DNA of 64,000 nucleotides, taken from NCBI RefSeq assembly GCF_041714655.1, contig NZ_CP168219.1, positions 1,426,001 through 1,490,000 of the forward strand, written 5' to 3'. The notes under the pieces are model-generated. The model saw nothing but the letters and a program-made list of their open reading frames with translations, made no database searches and was not told the origin of the DNA. Both the position numbers and the translations under genes were made by a program. Positions 1 to 9,938 of the stretch are shown in pieces. The stretch comes from Pseudoroseicyclus_A sp041714655 (lineage in GTDB: Bacteria; Pseudomonadota; Alphaproteobacteria; Rhodobacterales; Rhodobacteraceae). Each line of letters starts with the position of its first letter. Position 1 is the stretch's first letter.

Positions 1-542
1 AGGAGTTCCTCGAGCGCTATCCGCACGAATTCTCCGGCGGGCAGGCGCAGCGGATCGGTATCGCAAGGGCGCTGGCGGCCAAGGCGCGGATCCTGATCCT
101 CGACGAGCCGGTCTCGGCGCTCGATGTCTCGGTGCAGGCGCAGGTCCTGAACCTCCTGGCCGACCTCAAGCGGGAGTTCGGGCTCACTTATCTCTTCATC
201 TCGCACGACCTCGCGGTCGTCGAGGCGGTGAGTGACCGGGTGGCGGTGCTCTACTTCGGCTCGGTGGTCGAGATCGGCCCGGCGGAGCGCATCTTCGCCG
301 CGCCGCACCACCCCTATACGGCGCTTCTCGCCGGATCGGCCCCCGTGGTCGGCCGCGAGCTGACGCCGCCGGAGGCCAAGGGCACCGAGCTGCCCAACCC
401 GCTCGACCCACCGCCCGGCTGCGCCTTCGCGCCCCGCTGCCCGCGGGCGACCGACAAATGCCGCGCCGAGGTGCCGGCGCTGATGGACATGGGCGACGGG
501 ACAAAGGCGGCCTGCTTCCATCCGCTGGGGCAGGGCGCCTGA
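1..542 (+). CDS. Oligopeptide/dipeptide ABC transporter ATP-binding protein (C-terminal part)
   Basis: The start lies before the window; reading from base 3 gives about 179 residues. Visible in order are the ABC signature FSGGQ, Walker B (ILILDEP), the D-loop SALD and the H-loop ISHD. The C-terminal extension has a Cys-rich CAFAPRCPRATDKC motif. That extension is the oligopeptide-transporter C-terminal domain seen in OppD/OppF and DppD/DppF ATPases; the SGGQAQR context and C-terminal position in a presumed operon fit the F-type subunit. The protein would energise uptake of peptides or a related solute at the inner face of the membrane. The Cys motif can bind an Fe-S cluster in some family members (family knowledge, not shown here). 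Substrate cannot be judged because permeases and binding protein are outside the window. A terminator follows at once. Confidence 0.9.
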   Translation, partial: EFLERYPHEFSGGQAQRIGIARALAAKARILILDEPVSALDVSVQAQVLNLLADLKREFGLTYLFISHDLAVVEAVSDRVAVLYFGSVVEIGPAERIFAAPHHPYTALLAGSAPVVGRELTPPEAKGTELPNPLDPPPGCAFAPRCPRATDKCRAEVPALMDMGDGTKAACFHPLGQGA

Positions 543-587
543 CCCCGGCCCGGGCGCGCATCCGCACCCGGGCCCCCGGGATTTTTC
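543..587 (+). terminator. Rho-independent terminator after the peptide ABC gene
   Basis: The stem GGCCCGGG (547-554) pairs with CCCGGGCC (567-574) across a 12-nt loop, and a T5 run follows at 582-586. It starts directly after the TGA of the ABC ATPase gene. It should end that operon and insulate the polyol regulator downstream. Confidence 0.65.
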
Positions 588-665
588 CTCGGCCGCGACA
601 GGGCGTCGCTTGTCATCGCGGGCGCGGGCCGACACGATGGCGCCCGGGGGAGAACGGGGGCAGGC

Positions 666-1607
666 ATGGATTTCGCCGACCGCAGACTGGATGACGCCGC
701 GCGCGCGGCCTGGCTGTCGTATATCGCCGGCAAGAAGCAGGACGAGATCGCCCAGATCATGGGGATCTCGCGGCAATCGGCGCAGAGGCTCATCAGCCAG
801 GCGCAGGCCGCGGGGCTGGTCAAGGTGCGCATCGATCACCCGATCGCCCGCTGCCAGGAGCTCGCCGCCGCGCTGACCGACCGCTACGGGCTGACGCTCT
901 GCGAGGTCGTGCCCAGCCTCACCTCGCCCGAAGCCTCGCTCGCGGCCGTCGCCCAGGCGACCGGCGACATCCTCGAGACATGGCTCATGCGGCCCGAGCC
1001 GATGGTCATCGGGCTCGGCACCGGGCGGACGCTCCGGGGCGCCATCGAGCACCTGCCGCATCTCGATTGCGCGCAGCACAAGGTGGTCTCGCTCACCGGC
1101 AACATCGCCCCCGACGGCTCAACCGCCTATTACAACGTGCTGTTCACCATCACCGACAAGGTGACGGCCCAGACCTTCCCCATGCCGCTGCCGGTCATCA
1201 CCTCTTCCCCCGCCGAGCGCGAGGCGCTCCTCGGGCAGGAGATGCTGGCGACGACCCGCGCGCTCGCGCAGCGCACCGATGTGCGCTTCGTCGGCATCGG
1301 CACGCTCGGCGAGAAGGCGCCCTTGCGGCTCGACGGTTTCATCACCGAAGCCGATCAGGAGCGGCTGCGCGCCAAGGGCGGGGCGGGCGAGGTCATCGGC
1401 TTCGTCTTCGACGCCGAGGGCCAGCTCATCGACGACGAGGTGAACGCCCGGGTGTCCTCCGCCGCGATCACCCCGCCGCCGCAGGCGCCGACCATCGCCG
1501 CGGCGCAGGGCCCCGAGAAGGTCACCGCGATTCGTGCGGCTCTCACCGGCGGGCTGGTGAGCGGCCTCGTCACCGACGAAGAAACGGCGGCCGCGCTCAG
1601 CGCCTGA
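666..1607 (+). CDS. smoC: SorC/DeoR-family sugar-binding transcriptional regulator of the polyol locus
   Basis: 313 residues. An N-terminal helix-turn-helix (about residues 20-48, with KKQDEIAQIMGISRQSAQR) is followed by a SorC-type sugar-phosphate-binding domain with GLGTGRTLRGAIEHL and a VVSLTGNIAPDG segment. SorC regulators sense a phosphorylated sugar or polyol and switch expression of the adjacent catabolic operon. It sits on the same strand 167 nt before the smoE-like binding protein gene, the place where a polyol operon regulator would be expected, so I infer that it controls smoEFGK-mtlK and the kinase. The gene symbol follows the Rhodobacter polyol cluster by analogy only. The effector cannot be read from sequence; a sugar phosphate such as ribulose-5-P or fructose-6-P is a guess. 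Confidence 0.85.
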   Translation: MDFADRRLDDAARAAWLSYIAGKKQDEIAQIMGISRQSAQRLISQAQAAGLVKVRIDHPIARCQELAAALTDRYGLTLCEVVPSLTSPEASLAAVAQATGDILETWLMRPEPMVIGLGTGRTLRGAIEHLPHLDCAQHKVVSLTGNIAPDGSTAYYNVLFTITDKVTAQTFPMPLPVITSSPAEREALLGQEMLATTRALAQRTDVRFVGIGTLGEKAPLRLDGFITEADQERLRAKGGAGEVIGFVFDAEGQLIDDEVNARVSSAAITPPPQAPTIAAAQGPEKVTAIRAALTGGLVSGLVTDEETAAALSA

Positions 1608-1621
1608 TCTTCCCGGACTGT

Positions 1622-1757
1622 TTGATCAACGCTCTCCGACTGTTAGCCGGCACTCCTCATGCCGCGGCGCCGCCCGTGCTGCGCTGCGGCGACGAATCCC
1701 TGTTGACCTCGCTCACCCGGATTTGAGAAAAAGCCCGAGAGCGTAGCATTTGCTCAA
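1622..1757. promoter_or_regulatory. Candidate SorC-family operator pair TTGATCAA / TTGCTCAA
   Basis: The intergenic region between the SorC regulator and smoE carries a perfect palindrome TTGATCAA (1622-1629) and a close copy TTGCTCAA (1750-1757), the second just ahead of the smoE ribosome-binding site (GGGAGGA, 1764-1770). The paired, regulator-adjacent placement suggests an operator. There is no direct evidence of binding, and a TTGNTCAA pair could occur by chance. Confidence 0.35.
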
Positions 1758-1774
1758 GACCTTGGGAGGATCTT

Positions 1775-3088
1775 ATGACCAAGACCATCCGCGCCCTTCT
1801 GGGCGCCTCCGCGCTGTCTGCCGTCGGCATCGCCGCGGCCGCGCAGGACACCACCCTCACCATCGCCACCGTCAACAACGGCGACATGATCCGCATGCAG
1901 GGGCTGGCCGAAGACTTCACGTCTCAGCACCCCGACATCGCCCTCGAGTGGGTGACGCTGGAAGAAAACGTGCTCCGTCAGCGCGTCACGCAGGACATCG
2001 CCACCAACGGCGGCCAGTTCGACGTGATGACCATCGGCACCTACGAGGTTCCGATCTGGGGCGCGAACGACTGGCTCGTCTCGCTCGACGACATGCCCGA
2101 AGACTGGGATGCCGGTGACATCCTGCCCGCCATCGCCGGCGGCCTGACCGTCGACGGCACGCTCTATGCCGCGCCGTTCTACGGCGAGAGCTCGATGGTG
2201 ATGTACCGCACCGACCTCATGGAAGAGGCCGGGCTCGAGATGCCGGATGCGCCCACCTGGGAGTTCATCCGCGAAGCCGCCGCGGCGATGACCGACGAAG
2301 AGGCCGAGATCTACGGCATTTGCCTCCGCGGCAAGGCCGGCTGGGGCGAGAACATGGCGTTCCTGACGGCCATGGGCAACTCCTTCGGCGCCCGCTGGTT
2401 CGACGAGGACTGGACCGCCCAGTTCGACACCGAAGCCTGGGCCAACACGCTCAACTTCTACATGGACCTGATGACCAACTACGGTCCTCCGGGCGCGGCC
2501 AACAACGGCTTCAACGAGAACCTCTCGCTGTTCCAGCAGGGCAAGTGCGGCATGTGGATCGACGCCACCGTCGCCGCCTCCTTCGTGACCAACCCGAACG
2601 ACTCGGAAGTCGCCGACAGCGTCGGCTTCGCGCTGGCCCCCGACAACGGCCTCGGCCGCCGGGGCAACTGGCTCTGGGCCTGGTCGCTGGCGATCCCCGC
2701 CGGCACGGATGCCGAAGAGGCCGCCAAGACCTTCATCGCCTGGGCGACGTCCAAGGAGTACACCGCTCTGGTCGCCGAGAACGAAGGCTGGGCGAACGTG
2801 CCCCCGGGCACTCGCACCTCGCTCTATGAGAACCAGGAATACCTGGACGCGGCGCCCTTCGCGCAGATGACCCTTGAGTCGATCAACGCCGCCGACCCGA
2901 CCAACCCGACGGTCGATCCGGTGCCGTATACGGGCGTCCAGTTCGTGGCCATCCCTGAGTTCGCCGGCATCGGCACCCAGGTAGGGCAGGAGTTCTCCGC
3001 CGCGCTCGCCGGTCAGCAATCCGTCGAAGAGGCGCTCGAGAACGCCCAGGCGCTGACCACCGACGAGATGGAAGCCGCGGGCTACTGA
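1775..3088 (+). CDS. smoE: Polyol (sorbitol/mannitol-type) ABC transporter periplasmic binding protein
   Basis: 437 residues with a classic signal peptide (basic start MTKTIR, hydrophobic core, AAA-rich cleavage region near residue 22), so it is exported to the periplasm. The body is an extracellular solute-binding protein family 1 (MalE-like) sequence that begins TLTIATVNNGDMIRMQGLAE and contains YAAPFYGESSMVMYRTDLM. It captures a sugar alcohol and delivers it to the SmoF-SmoG permease. ATG start preceded by a strong GGGAGGA site. Downstream of its stop lies a 12-bp GC hairpin before smoF, a common device that keeps binding-protein mRNA more abundant than that of the permeases. The polyol assignment rests on the family and on the mannitol-dehydrogenase-type enzyme in the same operon; which polyol is unproven. 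Confidence 0.88.
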   Translation: MTKTIRALLGASALSAVGIAAAAQDTTLTIATVNNGDMIRMQGLAEDFTSQHPDIALEWVTLEENVLRQRVTQDIATNGGQFDVMTIGTYEVPIWGANDWLVSLDDMPEDWDAGDILPAIAGGLTVDGTLYAAPFYGESSMVMYRTDLMEEAGLEMPDAPTWEFIREAAAAMTDEEAEIYGICLRGKAGWGENMAFLTAMGNSFGARWFDEDWTAQFDTEAWANTLNFYMDLMTNYGPPGAANNGFNENLSLFQQGKCGMWIDATVAASFVTNPNDSEVADSVGFALAPDNGLGRRGNWLWAWSLAIPAGTDAEEAAKTFIAWATSKEYTALVAENEGWANVPPGTRTSLYENQEYLDAAPFAQMTLESINAADPTNPTVDPVPYTGVQFVAIPEFAGIGTQVGQEFSAALAGQQSVEEALENAQALTTDEMEAAGY

Positions 3089-3100
3089 GCCCCGGCGCCC

Positions 3101-3130
3101 GCCGGGCGGCCCCACGCCGGGCCGCCCGGC
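3101..3130 (+). terminator. 12-bp GC stem-loop after smoE (attenuator / mRNA 3'-end stabiliser)
   Basis: A perfect 12-bp inverted repeat (left arm 3101-3112, right arm 3119-3130) has a 6-nt loop CACGCC. It is followed by CTTTC, with no long T-run. It lies 12 nt after the smoE stop inside the operon, so partial termination or protection of the smoE message from 3' decay is more likely than full termination. Confidence 0.6.
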
Positions 3131-3311
3131 CTTTCACGAGTGACGGGCAGGGAGGCCAGGGGCCTCACCCCCGATTGTCCGAGTAACTGGCAGAGGCGGC
3201 CCCGCCGCCCCGCGACAAAGAGGCCGGAGGGCGGATCGCCCGCCCTTCGGGATCGCTCCGGCAGGCCGTAGCTGACGGCGGCCCGACGGAGGTGGAGGGG
3301 GAGGACACGTC

Positions 3312-4178
3312 ATGGCAACTCAACACTCGCGGTCTGCGGCACGGGTCATGATGGCCCCGGCCGTCATCCTGCTCCTGGCCTGGATGCTCGTGCCGCTCAT
3401 CATGACGCTGGTCTTTTCCTTCATGGATTACAGACCCTTGCGCGGCGTCGTGGAATGCTGTGTCGGCTTCGACAATTACGTGCGCTTCGCCACCTCGTCG
3501 GCCTTCATCGACTCGGTGATCACGACGCTCGTCATGGTCGCCGGCATCCTCGCCATCACCGTGATCGGCGGCATCCTTCTGGCGCTTCTGCTCGACCAGC
3601 CGATATGGGGCCAGGGGATCGTGCGGATCCTCGTGATCGCGCCCTTCTTCGTGATGCCCACCGTCTCGGCGCTGGTCTGGAAGAACATGTTCATGGACCC
3701 GGTGAACGGCGTCCTTGCGCATCTGTGGCGCTTCTTCGGGATGCAGCCGCACGACTGGCTGAGCCAGTCGCCTTTGTTCTCGATCATCCTCATCGTCTCG
3801 TGGCAATGGCTGCCCTTCGCGACGCTGATCCTGTTGACCGCCATCCAGTCGCTCGACAGCGAGCAGCTCGAGGCGTCGGAGATGGACGGCGCGCCGATGC
3901 TGAAGCGCTTCTGGTTCATCGTGCTGCCGCATCTCAGCCGGGCGATCACCGTGGTGATCCTGATCCAGACGATCTTCCTTCTGTCGATCTTCGCCGAGAT
4001 CTTCGTCACGACCCAGGGCTCCTTCGGCACCCGGACGCTGACCTATCTGATCTACCAGCGCGTGCTGGAGAGCCAGAACGTCGGCCTCGGCTCCGCAGGC
4101 GGCATCTTCGCCGTGATCCTCGCCAACATCGTCGCGATCTTCCTGATGCGGATCGTCGGCAAGAACCTCGATACCTGA
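3312..4178 (+). CDS. smoF: Polyol ABC transporter permease, first subunit
   Basis: 288 residues, a MalF-type binding-protein-dependent permease. Hydrophobic segments run through most of the chain, and the cytoplasmic EAA loop that contacts the ATPase reads EASEMDGAPMLKRFWFIVLP around residues 195-215. The start ATG has a good GGGGAGGA site just upstream. It forms the transmembrane channel as a heterodimer with the next gene, 13 nt downstream. The 223-nt spacer from smoE holds a strong stem-loop and otherwise no gene. The product is inner membrane, and the substrate specificity is inherited from the binding protein. Confidence 0.9.
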   Translation: MATQHSRSAARVMMAPAVILLLAWMLVPLIMTLVFSFMDYRPLRGVVECCVGFDNYVRFATSSAFIDSVITTLVMVAGILAITVIGGILLALLLDQPIWGQGIVRILVIAPFFVMPTVSALVWKNMFMDPVNGVLAHLWRFFGMQPHDWLSQSPLFSIILIVSWQWLPFATLILLTAIQSLDSEQLEASEMDGAPMLKRFWFIVLPHLSRAITVVILIQTIFLLSIFAEIFVTTQGSFGTRTLTYLIYQRVLESQNVGLGSAGGIFAVILANIVAIFLMRIVGKNLDT

Positions 4179-4191
4179 GGGAGGACAGACC

Positions 4192-5022
4192 ATGGCCCGC
4201 GCCGTCTCACCGCAGAAGAAGCTCATCACCACAATCGCCGCCTGGGCGATCGGCATCCTGATCTTCTTCCCGATCCTCTGGACGATCCTCACCAGCTTCA
4301 AGACCGAGGGCACCGCCGTCGCCAACCCACCGGTGTTCCTGTTCTTCAACTGGACGCTGGAGAATTACGAAACCGTCCAGGAGCGCTCCAACTACGTCCG
4401 CTATCTGTGGAACTCGATCGCCATCGCCGGCGGCTCGACCATCCTCGGGCTCATCGTCGCCGTCCCGGCGGCCTGGTCGATGGCCTTCGTGCCCGGCAAG
4501 CGGACCAAGGACATCCTGATGTGGATGCTCTCGACCAAGATGCTGCCGGCGGTGGGGGTGCTCTACCCGATCTACCTCATCAGCATCAAACTGGGGCTGC
4601 TCGACAGCAAGGGCGCGCTGATAGTGATCCTGATGCTGATCAACCTGCCGATCATCATCTGGATGCTCTACACCTATTTCCGCGAGATCCCGGGCGAGAT
4701 CCTCGAGGCGGGGCGGATGGACGGGGCGACGCTCCGCGAGGAGATCCTCTATATCCTCACGCCCATGGCCGTGCCGGGCATCGCCTCGACGCTGCTGCTC
4801 AACTTCATTCTCGCCTGGAACGAAGCCTTCTGGACGCTGAACCTCACGGCCGTCAACGCGGCGCCGCTGACGGCCTTCATCGCCAGTTATTCGAGCCCGG
4901 AGGGGCTGTTCTTCGCCAAGCTCTCCGCCGCATCGACCATGGCCATCGCACCCATCCTGATCCTCGGCTGGTTCAGCCAGAAGCAGCTTGTGCGCGGCCT
5001 GACCTTCGGGGCGGTGAAATGA
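4192..5022 (+). CDS. smoG: Polyol ABC transporter permease, second subunit
   Basis: 276 residues, a MalG-type permease. Six hydrophobic stretches are predicted by eye, starting at KKLITTIAAWAIGILIFFP. The EAA loop reads EAGRMDGATLREEILYILTP, the standard ATPase-contact sequence. It pairs with the product of the preceding gene and with the ATPase encoded next. The ATG start follows a GAGGACAG site. The order binding protein, permease, permease, ATPase matches the smo/mannitol transporters of alphaproteobacteria. Confidence 0.9.
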   Translation: MARAVSPQKKLITTIAAWAIGILIFFPILWTILTSFKTEGTAVANPPVFLFFNWTLENYETVQERSNYVRYLWNSIAIAGGSTILGLIVAVPAAWSMAFVPGKRTKDILMWMLSTKMLPAVGVLYPIYLISIKLGLLDSKGALIVILMLINLPIIIWMLYTYFREIPGEILEAGRMDGATLREEILYILTPMAVPGIASTLLLNFILAWNEAFWTLNLTAVNAAPLTAFIASYSSPEGLFFAKLSAASTMAIAPILILGWFSQKQLVRGLTFGAVK

Positions 5023-5086
5023 GCCGCCAGACGCAAATACGGGGAGGGGACCGGGCCGACCGCCTTGGCCCGGAAGGGAGAGAGTA

Positions 5087-6091
<1,005 letters not shown>

Positions 6092-6164
6092 CCAGAGCCA
6101 TCGGGCGTCCGGGGCCTCTCCCCCCGGGCGCTCACCTCGTTTTCTTGCCAGTCTGGAACATCCC

Positions 6165-7634
6165 ATGTCGGTGACCCTGTCCCTGTCGAACCTGGACGCC
6201 CTGCCGGAGGGCGTCCGCCGCCCCGCCTATGGCCGCGACGCGCTGTCCGCCGGCATCCTGCATTTCGGCGTGGGCAACTTTCACAGGGCGCATCAGGCGA
6301 TGTATCTGGCCCGGCTCTTCGACAAGGGCCTCAGCCGCGACTGGGCGCTGGTCGGGGCCGGTGTCTTCGAGGGCGAGAAGAAGGGCAGGGCGGTGCTTGA
6401 GGCGCAGGACTGGCTGACGACGCTCGTCGAGCAGGAAGCGGAGGGCAGCACGGCCCATGTGCTCGGCTCGATGATCGATTTCGTCGAGCCGGCCGACGCG
6501 CCGGCGATCATCGCCCGGATGGCCAAGGAGGATATCCGTATCGTCTCTCTGACGATCACCGAGGGCGGGTATTTCCTCGATTCCAAGGATGATTTCGACC
6601 CCGAGCACCCGGCGATCAAGGAAGATGCGGCCGACCCGGCGCATCCGAAGACCGTCTTCGGCATGATCCTCGCCGGGCTCCGCGCCCGCCGCGACGCGGG
6701 CCTCGCCCCCTTCACCATCATGTGCTGCGACAACATCCCCCATAACGGCGCGGTCACCCGGCGGACCCTCGCGGGGCTCGCGCGCCTCTCCGAACCGGGC
6801 TTCGCCACCTGGATCGAGGAGAACGTGCATTTCCCCAATGGCATGGTCGACCGGATCACCCCGGCAACAGGCGACCGCGAGCGGCAGATCCTCGCCGAGG
6901 AGTTCGGCGTCACCGACGGCTGGCCGGTCTTCTGCGAGGGCTTCGTGCAATGGGTGCTGGAGGACGACTTCCCCCTCGGCCGCCCGGCCTTCGAGGCGGT
7001 CGGCGTGCAATTCGTGCCCGATGTCGCCCCCTTCGAGCTGATGAAGCTGCGCATCCTCAACGGCGGCCATGCGACCATCGCCTATCCGGGCGGGCTGATG
7101 GACATCCATTTCGTCCATGAGGCGATGGAGCATCCGCTCATCCGTGCCTTTCTGCGGAAGGTCGAGGAGGAGGACATCATCCCGACCGTCCCCCCGGTGC
7201 CGGGCACAGACCTGCACGAGTATTTCGACCTGATCGAGCGGCGCTTCTCGAATCCCAAGATCGGCGACACGATCCGGCGGCTCTGCCTCGACGGCTCCAA
7301 CCGCCAGCCGAAGTTCATCGTGCCCGTCATCCGCGACGCTCTGGCGCGGGGCGGCTCCGTCGCCGGATTGGCGCTCGAATCCGCGCTCTGGTGCCGCTAC
7401 TGTGCCGGCACAACCGATGACGGCGCCGAGATCGCTCCCAACGATCCGAGCTGGGACAGGCTCGTCCCCGTGGCGCGGCAAGCGAAGGAGCGGCCGCAGG
7501 CGTGGCTGGAGATGACAACGATCTACGGCAACCTCGGGGAGGATCCCCGGTTCGCGGAGGCCTTCGGCGCCTGGCTGCGCCGTCTCTGGGCGGAGGGGAC
7601 GGAGGCGACGCTCAGGGCCTATCTGGACGGCTGA
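6165..7634 (+). CDS. mtlK: Mannitol dehydrogenase family NAD-dependent polyol dehydrogenase
   Basis: 489 residues, typical of the polyol-specific long-chain dehydrogenase family. The N-terminal nucleotide-binding region shows GVGNFHRAHQAMYL. The C-terminal catalytic segment KLRILNGGHATIAY gives Lys294, Asn299 and His302, matching the Lys-Asn-His catalytic set of mannitol 2-dehydrogenase. The enzyme oxidises mannitol to fructose, or D-arabitol to D-xylulose or D-ribulose in other family members. It lies 74 nt after smoK and directly before a HAD phosphatase and an FGGY kinase of the ribulokinase type. The neighbouring kinase makes a pentitol such as D-arabitol a serious alternative to mannitol. 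Confidence 0.85.
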   Translation: MSVTLSLSNLDALPEGVRRPAYGRDALSAGILHFGVGNFHRAHQAMYLARLFDKGLSRDWALVGAGVFEGEKKGRAVLEAQDWLTTLVEQEAEGSTAHVLGSMIDFVEPADAPAIIARMAKEDIRIVSLTITEGGYFLDSKDDFDPEHPAIKEDAADPAHPKTVFGMILAGLRARRDAGLAPFTIMCCDNIPHNGAVTRRTLAGLARLSEPGFATWIEENVHFPNGMVDRITPATGDRERQILAEEFGVTDGWPVFCEGFVQWVLEDDFPLGRPAFEAVGVQFVPDVAPFELMKLRILNGGHATIAYPGGLMDIHFVHEAMEHPLIRAFLRKVEEEDIIPTVPPVPGTDLHEYFDLIERRFSNPKIGDTIRRLCLDGSNRQPKFIVPVIRDALARGGSVAGLALESALWCRYCAGTTDDGAEIAPNDPSWDRLVPVARQAKERPQAWLEMTTIYGNLGEDPRFAEAFGAWLRRLWAEGTEATLRAYLDG

Positions 7635-7639
7635 GCCCG

Positions 7640-8326
7640 ATGGCGGCCTCTGACCGGCTCCCGGGTCCGCCCCCCGCGCTCGTCATCTTCGATTGCGACG
7701 GCGTGCTCGTCGACAGCGAGCCGATCTCGCTCGCGGTCACGCTGGACATGCTGGCCGAGGCGGGGCTCAGCCTCTCGCCCCGCGAGGGCTATGACGAGCT
7801 GCTCGGCCGCTCGCTTTCCACCATCTCCGCCTGGGCGGCGGCGCGGGGCGTCACGGTGACGCCGGCCCATATCGCCGCGCAGCGCGAGCGGCTCTTCGCC
7901 CGCTTCCGCGAAGAGCTGGCGCCGGTGCCCGGGGTGGCGGAGGCTGTGGCGGCGCTGCCCTGGCCGGTCTGCGTCGCCTCCTCCTCCCAGCCCGACCGCA
8001 TCGCGCTCAGCCTCGAGATCACCGAGCTCCTGCCGCTCTTCACCCACCGCTTCAGCGCCTCGATGGTGGCGAACGGCAAGCCGGCGCCCGATCTCTTCCT
8101 CCTCGCGGCGGAGGTGATGGGCGTCGCGCCCGAGGCCGCGGTCGTCATCGAGGACAGCCCCGCCGGCATCGCGGCGGCGCGGGCGGCGGGGATGCGGGTG
8201 GTCGGCTTCACCGGCGGCGCCCATGCCGGGCCCGCCGGTCTCACCGAGGCGGTTGCAAATTCCGCCCCCGACGCCATCATCGGCGCGATGGCCGACCTGC
8301 CGGGTCTGCTCGGCGCCAGCGGCTGA
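7640..8326 (+). CDS. HAD-superfamily phosphatase / beta-phosphoglucomutase-like hydrolase
   Basis: 228 residues from the ATG 5 nt after the mtlK stop; the frame is open further upstream, but those codons overlap mtlK. The HAD nucleophile motif FDCDGVLVDSEP puts the catalytic aspartates at Asp18 and Asp20. Motif II is ASSSQP, motif III includes the Lys of NGKPAPD, and motif IV is VIEDSPAGI. It is a subfamily IA, cap-bearing enzyme resembling CbbY/Gph and sugar-phosphate phosphatases. Its operon position suggests it acts on a sugar or polyol phosphate, perhaps to relieve phosphosugar build-up, but the substrate is unknown. Confidence 0.8.
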   Translation: MAASDRLPGPPPALVIFDCDGVLVDSEPISLAVTLDMLAEAGLSLSPREGYDELLGRSLSTISAWAAARGVTVTPAHIAAQRERLFARFREELAPVPGVAEAVAALPWPVCVASSSQPDRIALSLEITELLPLFTHRFSASMVANGKPAPDLFLLAAEVMGVAPEAAVVIEDSPAGIAAARAAGMRVVGFTGGAHAGPAGLTEAVANSAPDAIIGAMADLPGLLGASG

Positions 8327-8360
8327 CGCGCCCCGGGGATCACGGGGGCGGGGAGGGGTG

Positions 8361-9917
8361 ATGTCAGGCTACATCTGTGCCGTGGATGTGGGGACGCGTA
8401 GTGCCCGCGCCGGGCTCTTCGACGCCACCGGCCGGATGCTGGCGCGCGAGGTCGCGGGCTTCCGCGTCCATGAGGAGGGGCCGGAGCGCGCCGAATACGC
8501 GTCCGACGACATCTGGGCCTCGGTCTGCGCCGCCGTCCGGCAGGTGCGCGAGCGCGCCGGTGTGGCGGCGGAGGAGGTGCGCGCCCTCGCCTTCGATGCC
8601 ACCTGCTCGCTGGTCCTGCAGGATGCCGACGGCGCCCCCCTGCCGCTCGGCCCCGGCGGCCGCGACACCATCGCCTGGTTCGACCACCGCGCCACGGCCG
8701 AGGCGGCAGAGGCCTCCGCCACCGGCCATGCGCTCATCCGCCACCACGGCGGCGCCCTCTCGCCCGAGATGCAGACGCCGAAGCTCATGTGGCTGAAGCG
8801 GCACCGGCCGGAGCTCTGGGAGCATCTCGCCTTTGCGCGCGACCTGACGGACCATCTGGTGGCGCGGGCGACCGGCCACCGCATTGCCTCCGCCTGCACG
8901 CTCTCGGCCAAATGGCCCTATTTGCCGGAGGCGGGCGGCTGGCAGCACGACCTTCTGGCAGAGCTCGGACTGGAGGATCTCATCACCCGCGCGGCCCTGC
9001 CGCAGGAGGCGACGCCGGTCGGCGCCCAGGCCGGCACGCTCACCGGCGCCGCTGCCGCCTCGCTCCGCCTCGCGGTCGGCACGCCCGTCGCCGTGGGGCT
9101 GGTCGACGCCTATGCCGGCGCGCTCGGCTGCCTGGCCGCGGCGGGGGAGGACGGGCGGGGCCTGACGCTGATCGCCGGCACCTCGATCAGCCTGATGGCG
9201 GTCACCGATGCGCCGGTCTTCGCGCCCGGCATCTGGGGCCCGTTCCGCGATGCGGTGCTACCGGGGCTCTGGTGCTCCGAGGGCGGGCAATCGGCGGCGG
9301 GGGCGCTCCTCGACTATGTGCTCGACCTCTGGCCCGGCCATTCCGCCGCCGCGCATCCGGCGCATGACGCGGTGCTCGACCGGATCGAGATCCTGCTCAG
9401 GGAGCAGGGCCCCGGCTTCGGCCGGCCGATCCACGTGCTCCCCGATTTCCGCGGCAACCGCTCGCCGCTCGCCGACAGCGCCAGCCGCGGCGTCATCGCC
9501 GGGCTGACGCTCGACCGCAGCTTCGACGGGCTCTGCGCGCTCTACTGGCGGGCCGCGGTGGGGCTCGCCCTCGGCGCCCGGCAGATCCTCGGCCACATGG
9601 CCGAGGCCGGGCTCGCCGCCGAGCGGCTGGCCATCGTCGGCGGCCTGACGCGTTCGGCCCTCATCTCGCAGCTCTACGCCGATGCGACGGGGCTGCAGGT
9701 CCACCGCCCCGAGGTCCGCGACGCCGTGCTCCTCGGCACCGCCATGGCCGGCGCCGTGGCCGCCGGCCTGCAGCCCAGCCTCGCCACCGCCGCCCGCGCC
9801 ATGGCCGGCGCGGTCGAGAGCTTCACCCCCGACCCGGGGAGGGCCGCGGAATACGAGCGGGATTACAGGGCCTTCCGCCTGATGCAGGCGCAAAGGGAGG
9901 CGCTGGCGGCGGTGTGA
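8361..9917 (+). CDS. FGGY-family pentulose kinase, D-ribulokinase-like
   Basis: 518 residues from an ATG with a GGGGAGGGG site just upstream. The N-terminal ATPase fold begins YICAVDVGTRSARAGLFD. Residues typical of the FGGY ribulokinase-like branch (FDATCSLVL, TPKLMWLKRHRPELW, SACTLSAKWPY) are present, and the C-terminal half has GGLTRSALISQLYAD. It is longer than typical xylulokinases (about 480-500) and closer to the FGGY/YDR109C pentulose kinases that phosphorylate D-ribulose. It would feed polyol-derived ketose into the pentose phosphate pathway. It is last in the operon and is followed by a bidirectional terminator. Fructokinase or xylulokinase activity cannot be excluded by eye. Confidence 0.82.
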   Translation: MSGYICAVDVGTRSARAGLFDATGRMLAREVAGFRVHEEGPERAEYASDDIWASVCAAVRQVRERAGVAAEEVRALAFDATCSLVLQDADGAPLPLGPGGRDTIAWFDHRATAEAAEASATGHALIRHHGGALSPEMQTPKLMWLKRHRPELWEHLAFARDLTDHLVARATGHRIASACTLSAKWPYLPEAGGWQHDLLAELGLEDLITRAALPQEATPVGAQAGTLTGAAAASLRLAVGTPVAVGLVDAYAGALGCLAAAGEDGRGLTLIAGTSISLMAVTDAPVFAPGIWGPFRDAVLPGLWCSEGGQSAAGALLDYVLDLWPGHSAAAHPAHDAVLDRIEILLREQGPGFGRPIHVLPDFRGNRSPLADSASRGVIAGLTLDRSFDGLCALYWRAAVGLALGARQILGHMAEAGLAAERLAIVGGLTRSALISQLYADATGLQVHRPEVRDAVLLGTAMAGAVAAGLQPSLATAARAMAGAVESFTPDPGRAAEYERDYRAFRLMQAQREALAAV

Positions 9918-9938
9918 GGGGGGCGTGGCGACAGCCAC

